Source: Liolophura sinensis | Lineage: Eukaryota; Mollusca; Polyplacophora; Chitonida; Chitonidae | Direction: 5' to 3' | Length of the DNA stretch: 64,000 nt | NCBI RefSeq assembly: GCF_032854445.1 | Contig: NC_088300.1 | Coordinates: forward strand, 38,096,458 to 38,160,457 | Shown here: positions 38,301-46,922 of the stretch, one piece after another | Numbering within the stretch: the stretch's first letter is position 1 | Layout of the letters: the number at the start of each line of letters is the position of its first letter | The notes under the pieces: generated by a model | Seen by the model: only the letters and a program-made list of their open reading frames with translations | Databases searched by the model: none | What the model was told of the DNA's origin: nothing | Program-made: the position numbers and the translations under genes

Positions 38301-39014
38301 ACGTAACTAAATGATAATGAAATGATTATTATTTAGTAGTTCAGTGTTATTAGCTATCACTTCATGGAGTGAATGGCTAAAGGCAACGTCACATCCAACA
38401 CTGTGCAATCAAATTGCAACGCGTTTGATTGGATAAAATTCCCAAGATGTCTATCTCGATTCATACCACCCATTAGAGTAGTATTGTCATTTTTTTTTTC
38501 ATCTCTGATTCGATGAAATCACGTTGGAAAAATAAAGTATGATACTTTTTAGAAAGCTTTAGCATCCTGCTTTTGGGTGAAATATGTTTTAGCCAGGTGC
38601 TGTCTTCTCATTATTATTGTTAGAGATTACACTTTCTGGTTATAACACAGATTTTAGTGCTGATGATTGACAGAAACCAGCGCAGGTGTGGGACCAATGA
38701 CCTCAGGGTCAGCCATCCAAGTGGGAGCAATACATGTCAACTGTCTAGACCCATTTGACAAATTACTTGATATCATAATACTGCTTCTTAAAACCGCATA
38801 GAAGTAACATCTACCAATTTGAGTAAATATGTCATCAATGTTTGTTTGGTCATTTTTTTTTAGACCCTACTCTCAGCCTGTGAAGATCAGAATGTAGAGG
38901 CGTTCACGGATGCAGTGAAGGATTTTGACAGTATATCACGTTTGGACCAGTGGATGACAACTATCCTGCTTAGGATTAAGAAAAACAATTAGTGAAGAGC
39001 CGGATCTGCGATAA
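26213..39014 (+). CDS. NAPA: Alpha-SNAP (NSF attachment protein), nine coding exons, C-terminal frameshift
   Basis: Alpha-SNAP binds SNARE complexes and recruits and activates the NSF ATPase, which takes cis-SNAREs apart after membrane fusion; it acts on the cytosolic face of membranes. Exons: 26213-26304, 30483-30556 (or -30561), 31838 (or 31849)-31954, 33630-33676, 34009-34086, 34971-35026, 35684-35768, 36389-36562, 38864-38992/39014. Conserved blocks in order are EAEKKL with the membrane-binding FLSSLFG loop, [95 protein letters not shown] and DSISRLDQW. As sequenced the frame ends at 38992 after IKKNN (283 residues with the first splice choice). Omitting one A from the A5 run at 38981-38985 would continue the frame as TISEEPDLR to 39014 (290 residues), which is the normal family ending. 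The rest is intact, so an assembly error or a recent allele is more likely than an old pseudogene. Confidence 0.95.
27660..28050 (+). repeat. Intron-1 repeat, copy A
   Basis: Contains AAAATATAGCTGCTAAAG, GTGTCACTTCTGGTTAA, ACATAACCAACTTAATTAGA, TTCGTAGCCATC, then ATGTTCAGCATGCATATAG and TGTGTCACATGACCTGCAAA. The same order of blocks recurs at 29530-29815. Confidence 0.65.
29080..29220 (+). repeat. Intron-1 repeat, partial copy
   Basis: GAATGTCCCCTGTGTTTTTA, AACACAGCTGAAGGATTTTC, ATATAGCCCTTTTCACACA and TCAAGTGACCTGCAAGTAAG match copy A's right half. Confidence 0.65.
29530..29815 (+). repeat. Intron-1 repeat, copy B
   Basis: AAATATAGTTGCTAAACC, CGTCACTTCCAGTTAACTGA, ATAACCAACTTAACTAGAAA, TTCGTAGCCATC and TGTCACGTGAACTGCAAAAA line up in order with copy A. 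Confidence 0.65.
30483..30561 (+). CDS. NAPA: Alpha-SNAP exon 2
   Basis: Encodes [23 protein letters not shown], the first helical hairpin. Acceptor TTCTGTTCACAG. Two donors are possible: GTCAGG after 30556 (phase 1) and the stronger GTAGGT after 30561 (phase 0). The exon end therefore depends on which exon 3 acceptor is used. Confidence 0.88.
31838..31954 (+). CDS. NAPA: Alpha-SNAP exon 3
   Basis: Encodes [39 protein letters not shown] split over conserved TPR-like helices. Acceptor TTGATTTTTAG at 31837 gives the best family match; a second AG at 31848 is also frame-compatible when paired with the stronger exon 2 donor. Donor GTGAGA at 31955. Confidence 0.9.
32003..32360 (+). repeat. SINE family B, full length, in alpha-SNAP intron 3
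   Basis: Starts with a tRNA-like head (GGCCTGGATAGCACAGTTGG, an A-box-like start, and GATCAATCCC/GTTCAAGTC) and ends AAACCCCAAGCACTCACTCA. About 360 bp. The two other long copies are at 5651 and 19285. Confidence 0.85.
32690..32900 (+). repeat. Old interspersed repeat, copy 2, in alpha-SNAP intron 3
   Basis: Partner of 20030-20240: GTTTCAGCACCAAAAGTAAT, then ACATTTATAGGCTTGTAAAA and TTTACCATA. Just upstream, 32533-32612 matches 24735-24812 (ATTCAAGCATATTCTGAGGG, GTGAAGCCCTGCAATTGGCT). Confidence 0.5.
33630..33676 (+). CDS. NAPA: Alpha-SNAP exon 4
   Basis: Encodes [16 protein letters not shown], a highly conserved helix. Acceptor TTTCTTTTTCAG, donor GTGAGG. Phase 1 in, phase 0 out. Confidence 0.94.
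34009..34086 (+). CDS. NAPA: Alpha-SNAP exon 5
   Basis: Encodes [20 protein letters not shown] followed by LVDLEK, nearly identical to vertebrate alpha-SNAP. Acceptor TTTTTCTCTACAG, donor GTACAT. Phase 0 on both sides. Confidence 0.95.
34184..34340 (+). repeat. SINE family A with internal deletion, in alpha-SNAP intron 5
   Basis: Has the head (CCATGGCTCAGTCGGTTAGC, box A-like) joined directly to GGGCTCTGCTCGGTTTCCTC and the 3' tail with AAATAAATAAATAAATA. The box B part and the middle are missing. Confidence 0.88.
34562..34630 (+). repeat. 24-bp tandem repeat, three copies
   Basis: TGTCCATCTGTCCCTCTGTC AATC repeated at 34562, 34586 and 34610; pyrimidine-rich, in alpha-SNAP intron 5, 0.35 kb before exon 6. 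Confidence 0.85.
34971..35026 (+). CDS. NAPA: Alpha-SNAP exon 6
   Basis: Encodes [18 protein letters not shown] plus two bases of the next Ser codon. Acceptor TTTGGCTTTCAG, donor GTTAGT; phase 2 out. Confidence 0.94.
35285..35554 (+). repeat. SINE family A, full length, in alpha-SNAP intron 6
   Basis: Best complete copy (about 270 bp). tRNA-like head with box A (TGGCTCAGTTGG) and box B (GAGTTCAAGTCC), body with GGAAGGTCTGCCAGCAATCT and CCCCGGGCTCTGCCCGGTTT, and a tail of CAAATAAACAAATAAATAAA. It lies between exons 6 and 7 in the sense of the gene. Confidence 0.92.
35684..35768 (+). CDS. NAPA: Alpha-SNAP exon 7
   Basis: Encodes [20 protein letters not shown] then EKAIEIYEQ. Acceptor TTTATTGTCAG, donor GTTGGT; phase 2 in, phase 0 out. 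Confidence 0.94.
36389..36562 (+). CDS. NAPA: Alpha-SNAP exon 8
   Basis: Encodes 58 residues from [20 protein letters not shown] through [14 protein letters not shown]. Acceptor TGATTCCAG, donor GTAAAT. The reading frame runs a few codons into the intron before a stop, so the donor is set by homology to the family. Confidence 0.95.
36563..38863 (+). other. Alpha-SNAP intron 8
   Basis: 2.3-kb intron. No repeat family of this window or RNA gene was recognised. Short T-runs occur at 38060-38080, 38127 and 38492. Confidence 0.45.
38864..39014 (+). CDS. NAPA: Alpha-SNAP exon 9 (last), frameshifted end
   Basis: Encodes [30 protein letters not shown] and TTILLRIKK, the C-terminal helices that contact NSF. 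In frame it then reads NN-stop at 38992. One base out of frame, the DNA reads SEEPDLR-stop ending at 39014, matching the family's acidic -DLR terminus. The change sits at the A5 run 38981-38985. Confidence 0.92.
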
Positions 39015-42000
39015 ACAAACTGAGATTTTTTCCTGCTATCTATGCTAGCAGTTCTGCTCTGTTCTCTTGTAGAATACCGATATATAAATTATGAAATCAG
39101 TGATATGCATTTTTATGTATATTTTAAACTGAAGTAGCTCCTTGAAATTCAAGTGTTCACTTTAATCTTGATAGTTGTAGAAATACTTGTAGACATTTTT
39201 CCGATATCGAAAGTTTGCCACTCAGGTCTTTTTTTTTTTTTGGCCCAGATGTAATTATAATAACATGTAAAGGTGCAAACCAGTGTATTCACATTGGTAC
39301 ATATATTTGAAGCATTGACAGTTATGATTTAGTTTGGTGTTCTTTTCACTGTGGCCACCCCCAAGAGATGGCATTAGTTATTTGCTAGACTGTGCTTAAG
39401 ACTAGAGCATGTGTATGAAATTTCCTCTGTTACAGTATCCCCCTTTTTGTTGTGTGCACTTTTTTTTTGGGTCGCTGTTGTTGCACTTATTTTATCAACA
39501 AGGTGTATGTGGCATAAGAGGAGAAAGTCAGTTATGCATGTGAAAGTGAAGATGTCTTTTAATTTAGATTATATCTCTAAACTATACCCATTACAGCATT
39601 AGCATTCACAAACCGGCTCTTTCATCTGAAGGCACCATTTTTCAAGTGACATATTTTGCTGGATTTGGATTCCTTCAGTTACTTTATGGTCACCAACACT
39701 TATGGCATCAAAGTACAGTGTCTTTTTTTTTTATAGCCTTTATTGATATGTTCTGGTGATGCATTTTTACATACCAAACTTCAGGTGATATACAGTATTC
39801 TATACTTGTAGGCACAAAACCACCCTTTTGTCAACATCAAATACATGTAGTATCACTGGCGAGATGTCCTAGTAACATCAGGTTTCTGACAAAAACATTG
39901 TATTAAGTTTACATCATTCAGTATGGACACAATCTTCTATGATAAGGAATCACATCTTATTATCAAAGCTCTCCAATTCACCGTCGTGACGTTGTGAATA
40001 CTAACTTTGTTTTGTAGTTTTCACATGTTGAAATGCATACTTACAATAAAGTCTGGGTTTATACGGTTATACCCCAAGCTATATCCTACATTCTAATATT
40101 TCACCACCCATATCCTAATGCATAATTTTTTTTTCCAAAAGTCTTTCGCATTTCACCCTGTGAACATTCCTGCCAACAAATAACACTGTGTTCTGCCTGT
40201 AGAGTTAAGAATATTACCCTTTAGGTTTGTTATTGGATTTCCTCCTTCCTCCATTCTCATACTTGCTTGTTTTGTGTATGTGGTACAGAGCACTAGCCCA
40301 ACATTGCAAGGGACACAGATTTTTTCAGTAGAAGACACATCCATTACACAGGTTAGGGGAGCTTTGGTGTAATAAGAAAGGGGTTGGACTTGACAAAAAA
40401 AAAAGTTAGCCGAGAATAAGACATGTCATGTAGCACACTCAAGTCTTCGCATCAGATTTTTATGCACTGGTAAGGACGTGTTGTCTTAAATTGTTGATTC
40501 AAACTAATGAACATTTTGTCAGTAGCAAAATCTGTGTACATTAAATGTTGTGTACGTTTAATCTTGTGTACATTTAATAAGTAATGAGCAGAATTATATT
40601 TGTGTACATACCCCCTTTTTTGTTTCACTGTTTATATCTTGTTCAAGAAGTTTAATAAATGTGAATATGTACATAAATTTGTCCCCATAATACTCTTGGT
40701 ATTCTAGAGAACATGTTTATGAATGGTAGACTGTAATGTTTTCATTCAAGATAAACCTTATAGATTGTACATACTGCTATTTTCAGTTTATACAAGATCC
40801 ATTTGTGTTAATACAAAGTCTTCAAGAAACCAATGTCATCCCAGTGCTGAATTATCTTTATTTTTTTCACGATCTTTTACTTCGTTAGTAATTGTGTGTA
40901 GATAAAACACAGAATAGAATTATTTTGGCAATATGTGACACCTCAAGCCATCCAAGGACTTAATTCAGAAGATTAATTTAATTTTGTTTGATTAATCTTT
41001 TAACTAAAACTTGTGTGGCTGACGTAACCTACCTTTCCGCAAGGGGACATCACACTACAAAATGTCAACTATTGTAATGTATTATGCTTTCATACATGTA
41101 CAAGTGATTACGTGGACAAATAATTCAATCCTTTCATTAATGGCTTCCCAAGCAAATGTGTACAAATGTTCCCTCATTTCAACCACTGTTTCAGTGAATA
41201 CTGATAAATAACTACCATGATTTTTTTAAGTGTTTCTGGTCAAGTAGCTAATAGTATTACTATTAAATTATCTGTAGGTAAAGTCTTGTAATAGTCATGT
41301 AGTTTGTTGCAATAATGCAGTGGTAATGCATATTGAGGGACTGTTTTTGTGTACAGGTAGATTTATTTAGCTAAAACGCTGCTAAATGATGATCACATCA
41401 CTTAGTAATGGACACCATACCAGATATCCAAAAAGGATGTGTCGAGTCGGCAGATGTACCTGTACCTATTAAAATAAAGCTTATCTACATGTACCTGTAT
41501 GAGCCATGTCCAGTCAGATTGATGTACCTGTGAGTCCTGTCTATGATTTGTCCAATCAAGCCATGTTCTTCTATCAGATTATATCATGTCTTCATTGAAT
41601 TAAATGGACATCATCAGATGGATGCTTTTGGACTGCTATTTCCTGGTTCAAAACAGATTCAGGCATTCCTTGTGCATGTAAAGAACCAAAATGATTTAAA
41701 CTAAATAAAGGCTATATGAATTAACAATATTGTTGACAATTTGATTAACACCAGACTCAAGAATATTTTACTTATGTACTGGCAGTCACTTTGATTTGTG
41801 GGTGGAGGAAACTGAAGTATCTGGCATAAACCATAGACCTCTGGCATGTTTACTAACAAACTTCCCCACGTGATAAATGGATGAGCACACCATACTGGTG
41901 AAAGACAAGTGGTCTAATGAACAATGAACTGCACAAACGGCATCGTCAATCCCTTATTGTGTCCCCAAAGGATGGAAGAGATACTATAAATTCAATGTCC

Positions 42001-43544
42001 AAGCACATCAAATTGAGATGAATTCTTTGCGGAATGGTAACCACTCTTAGGTATGTTAACATAGCACTACATGTCCATAAGCTGTCAGAACAACCTTGAA
42101 TTTGAAAGCAGAAATCTTAAAGTAAAAAAACACCACCATTTTAATGTTCAGTTGGTCCCCATAAAAACCACTGATGTGTCTTTATTTTATTTATTAAATC
42201 GAAGCAGAATTTGTTCAACAGTTGAACTGTACAAGGTTTCAGCAACCATGCATATTTTACACCCATATATTTTACATGTGCATGTGTCAGTGTGATAACA
42301 TTAGCACTGATCTAGTCTAAAATTTTACACACACAGTCTTCAACACAAAAAAGAAATGAATAATGTACAGATATTGAGTACATACATGTACCAATCATAT
42401 TTACGCTGTTCACAATATTGCTACAGAGTGGCATTTTCTGTGAAAACATGAAAGAACCCTCCTTGTAAACATGCAAAAAAGGTAATCAGAAGTGGAGGCA
42501 TGATATGACAAACTTCAAAGGTCAGAAAAGTTAATGACTTCGATAATTTCCATTCTTTTACTACATTTACATGTACTTAGTTCTTACGCCATTTCTGCAT
42601 TCAAAAACTTCAAGGATCAGTGGTTTAATTAACTGATGCAGGCAAACAAAATTGATTTGCTTAGTTGTCAGAATTAAACCAGGCTGGCCTTCAGCAAGAG
42701 TGCTTCTCTCAAAAATGTTTCAAGGTACACAGAGCGACTTACAGTGCTTTCACAGTTACATGCTTTACTGCATTCCAAAAAATGTCATGCTTACATACCA
42801 TTATTTATCCAGTCTTTACCAAAATGGCTGTAAAAATGTGTGAAACAGAATTACATGAAAATGCAATCTGGTCAGTCCAACACAAAGTCCACAAGATCTC
42901 CTGGTTTGTGGAAAGGATGAAATGATTGGCCTCCTCTGAATTACCTCCCTTATTACCAGACAGCGACTATGATGTAATATGAGACAAGTTTTTGAGGAGT
43001 GAAACTACAGGAGGTGGGACCGTGCATGTTAAAACATGCAGCATGTAGGTTATGTCACGACCGAGACATATATTCTAGGCAACAAAATGTAAAAAAAAAA
43101 ACATGATATCGACTGTTGAGAGTCACAGATGTTGAGATACCTTGAATGAAGTCCATGTTTTTAAGTCTGAAAGAGTTTGGCAAAGCTGTCTATTGTATTT
43201 AAAGAGGGTCAGGATTTTAAAATTACCTCCACACTGATTAAAAAAATACATGACGTTTTCTAGGCTTTCCAACTAAGTTCACAAAATAAAAATCTATCTT
43301 AAAGCTAGGTCTAGTTTATCAAGCTTCCAAAACCTGTCATCAGTAAAATAATATTGAGGTCCCACCAAACCACAGTTTACTCCCAAAAACGCATGTTTAA
43401 AACAGGAGAGTGACCTCAAGGGAGGTAAGTCGATGCTGCCCTATTCAAATGACCCAGTTTCATGTCGTACATGTACGATAATCGTACATTTAGAACAATG
43501 GTAGGGCAATAGTGACATACAAAATATTGTCCTCTCCATGCAGA
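39015..43544. other. 3' side of alpha-SNAP and intergenic sequence
   Basis: AT-rich; includes the probable alpha-SNAP 3' UTR with AATAAA at 40045 and 40654. Only short chance frames follow, and no gene is recognised on either strand up to the next SINE. Confidence 0.45.
40045..40050 (+). promoter_or_regulatory. Candidate poly(A) signal of alpha-SNAP
   Basis: AATAAA about 1.03 kb after the stop, followed by a G/T-rich stretch (GTCTGGGTTT). A second candidate is AATAAA at 40654-40659, also followed by TG-rich sequence. Either could end a long 3' UTR. Confidence 0.4.
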
Positions 43545-43700
43545 CCGTGGGAAGGTTTGCTAGCAACCTGCGGATGGTCGTGGGTTTCCCCCGGGCTTTG
43601 CCCGGTTTCCACCCATCATAATGCTGGCCACTGTCGTATAAGTGAAATATTCTTGAGTACGGCGTAAAACACCAATCAAACAAACAAAACAAAACAAATA
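43545..43700 (+). repeat. SINE family A, 3' half
   Basis: GGGAAGGTTTGCTAGCAACC, GTGGGTTTCCCCCGGGCTTT, CATAATGCTGGCCACTGTCG and tail CAATCAAACAAACAAAAC. Confidence 0.9.
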
Positions 43701-44049
43701 CAAAATATCATACAACATATGTACAATTAAAAAATGTGCACACCACTTTGTGACACTGGGTCCAGTTTACTTCACCATGAATGATAAGGAAGGTAAAAAC
43801 ATAAAGAACATAAAACTATACTATACAAGGTAAGTTAATTACATATGCCCAGTAATTACAACTGTATACCTTAATGGCATTTAATCTAGTTGTACAATAT
43901 GTAAAATAACAAAAACGGCAACCTGATATGGTTAAATGTTCCAAATGATCGATAACTCCCACAGCTCCATGTAGTATGGTAGGCCTACTGCTTTTATACA
44001 CTATTAATCACAACTAAACTGACATCAGCTAGTACCCAGACCTTCTGCA

Positions 44050-44265
44050 ACACTGGACACACAGTGTTTGGTAAGCCTATGTTATGTAAAAATGCACTTT
44101 CAGAAACACAAAGACCTTAAAATGAACAACTACATTTTTCTGATAAGAAATTAACCACACTTCACAAAAAACTCTTTTAATGACCCTATAAGGTCAATGA
44201 ATCAATCAGAATCAAATAAAATGTGTGAACTGAAAACAGCTCAATTTTAGGTCAAATACAGTAGG
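44050..44265 (+). repeat. Interspersed repeat, copy 1 (partner at 55200)
   Basis: TGACCCTATAAGGTCAATGA, ATCAATCAGAATCAA and TATGTAAAAATGCACTTTCA correspond in order to the sequence in golgin intron 5. It directly precedes the 43-bp array. Confidence 0.65.
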
Positions 44266-44271
44266 TGTTTT

Positions 44272-46409
44272 GACAACGTACATCACTGGTCAGCTCATGA
44301 CAGTGTTCACAGCGTACATCACTGGCCTACATGTAGCTCATGACAAGGTTCACAGCGCACATCAATGGCCTGTATGTTGCTCATGACAGTGTTCACAGCG
44401 TACATCAAAGACCTACATGTAGCTCATGACAGGGTTCACAGTGCACATCAATGGCCTGTATGTAGCTCATGACAATGTTCACAGCGTACATCAAAGATCT
44501 ACATGTAGCTCATGACAGGGTTCACAACGTACATCACTGGCCAGCTCATGACAGTGTTCACAGCGTACATCGCTGGCCTACATGTATCTCATGACAGTGT
44601 TCACAACGTACATGACTGGTCTACATGTAGCTCATGACAGTGTTCACAACGTACATGACTGACCTACATGTAGCTCATGACAGTGTTCACAACATACATC
44701 ACTGGCCCCTACATGTAGCTCATGACAGTGTTCACAACGTACATGACTGGTCTACATGTAGCTCATGACAGTCTACACAACATACATCACTGACCTACAT
44801 GTAGCTCATGACAGTGTTCACAACGTACATCACTGGCCTACATGTAGCTCATGACAGTGTTCACAACATACATGACTGGTCTACATGTAGCTCATGACAG
44901 TGTTCACAACATACATCACTGGCCCCTACATGTAGCTCATGACAGTCTACACAACGTACATCGCTGGCCTACATGTATCTCATGACAGTGTTCACAACAT
45001 ACATCACTGGCCTACATGTAGCTCATGACAGTGTTCACAACATACATCACTGGCCTACATGTAGCTCATGACAGTGTTCACAACATACATGACTGGTCTA
45101 CATGTAGCTCATGACAGTGTTCACAACATACATCACTGGTCTACATGTAGCTCATGACAGTGTTCACAACGTACATCACTAACCTACATGTAGCTCATGA
45201 CAGTGTTCACAACATACATCACTGGTCTACATGTAGCTCATGACAGTCTACACAACGTACATCACTGGCCTACATGTAGCTCATGACAGTGTTCACAACA
45301 TACATGACTGGTCTACATGTAGCTCATGACAGTGTTCACAACATACATCACTGGCCCCTACATGTAGCTCATGACAGTCTACACAACGTACATCACTGGC
45401 CTACATGTAGCTCATGACAGTGTTCACAACGTACATGACTGGTCTACATGTAGCTCATGACAGTGTTCACAACGTACATCACTAACCTACATGTAGCTCA
45501 TGACAGTGTTCACAACATACATCACTGGTCTACATGTAGCTCATGACAGTCTACACAACGTACATCACTGGCCTACATGTAGCTCATGACAGTGTTCACA
45601 ACATACATCACTGGTCTACATGTAGCTCATGACAGTCTACACAACGTACATCACTGGCCTACATGTAGCTCATGACAGTGTTCACAACGTACATGACTGG
45701 TCTACATGTAGCTCATGACAGTGTTCACAACGTACATCACTGACCTACATGTAGCTCATGACAGTGTTCACAACGTACATCACTGACCTACATGTAGCTC
45801 ATGACAGTGTTCACAACATACATCACTGACCTACATGTAGCTCATGACAGTCTACACAACGTACATCACTGGTCTACATGTAGCTCATGACAGTCTACAC
45901 AACGCACATCACTGGCCTACATGTAGCTCATGACAGTGTTCACAACGTACATGACTGGTCTACATGTAGCTCATGACAGTCTACACAACGTACATCACTG
46001 GCCTACATGTAGCTCATGACAGTGTTCACAACGTACATCACTGGCCTACATGTAGCTCATGACAGTCTACACAACGTACATCACTGGCCTACATGTAGCT
46101 CATGACAGTGTTCACAACGTACATCACTGGCCTACATGTAGCTCATGACAGTCTACACAACGTACATCACTGGCCAGCTCATGACAGTGTTCACAACGTA
46201 CATCACTGACCTACATGTAGCTCATGACAGTGTTCACAACGTACATGACTGGTCTACATGTAGCTCATGACAGTGTTCACAACATACATGACTGACCTAC
46301 ATGTAGCTCATGACAGTGTTCACAACATACATCACTGGCCTACATGTAGCTCATGACAGTCTACACAACGTACACCACTAACTAAAATGTAGCTCATGAC
46401 CTACATGTA
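44272..46409. repeat. 43-bp minisatellite array, about 50 copies
   Basis: Unit e.g. CACAACGTACATCACTGGCC, TACATGTAGCTCATGACAGT, GTT. Most copies carry the perfect 10-bp palindrome CTACATGTAG. Sub-types: GTGTTCACAAC versus GTCTACACAAC, CATCACTGG versus CATGACTGG; a few 35-bp copies lack the palindrome. The left end is the most diverged. It sits between the ends of the two convergent genes. Confidence 0.97.
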
Positions 46410-46820
46410 TTAGGCTAATAGCTGAGGGCTGATGAAGCCTTATATTTAAATCCATTTTAACACTGTAACAGAAGGCAACCAGTTTAAGTGTATTCCTACC
46501 CAAGAAATACCATAAATTAAATACAGAGTAGAACAAAAATTATAATCATAAATCATAAATCCTTTCAGTGTCCAGTCTTAAGATGTGTAAATGCAGTACC
46601 CTTTCCTGCACAACGAAGTCTCAGGCTCAAACCAGATTGGCCATTGTTCTCTCATAATACTTGAGTGCTACTGTATCAATTTACCTACAAATCATCATTG
46701 CAAAGACCAGAATGAACACTAGCCCACACAGATTAAGCCAGAGATAAGGCTGGAAAGGTTAACTGTTACTACTGCTAGATGATGTCACTTGCACTGGTAC
46801 TGTGGTATGTTTTCCTTAGC
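46410..46820 (-). other. Golgin-84 3' untranslated region (predicted)
   Basis: Sequence between the golgin stop and the 43-bp array. I found neither AATAAA nor ATTAAA on the minus strand here (no TTTATT or TTTAAT on the plus strand), so the transcript may run into or through the array. Confidence 0.4.
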
Positions 46821-46922
46821 TCAGTGCTCAGGTGCCTTAGGCTGGAACTGTATATCACTGCCGCCATGTATTTCTGGCTGGTATGTCAGCAGTACAACCA
46901 TCACCCACAGGTGAAGTAAGGC
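46821..46922 (-). CDS. GOLGA5: Golgin-84 exon 14 (anchor and stop)
   Basis: Encodes ALLHLWVMVVLLTY, the rest of the membrane anchor, then a luminal tail QPEIHGGSDIQFQPKAPEH and TGA. The vertebrate tail is a few residues shorter and different. Acceptor GGTATTTTTCAG. Confidence 0.96.
   Translation of the reverse strand, partial: ALLHLWVMVVLLTYQPEIHGGSDIQFQPKAPEH

Noticed and set aside
26213-39014. Alpha-SNAP as a pseudogene
   Set aside because: Nine intact exons with proper splice sites and strong conservation; only one homopolymer frameshift at the very end.
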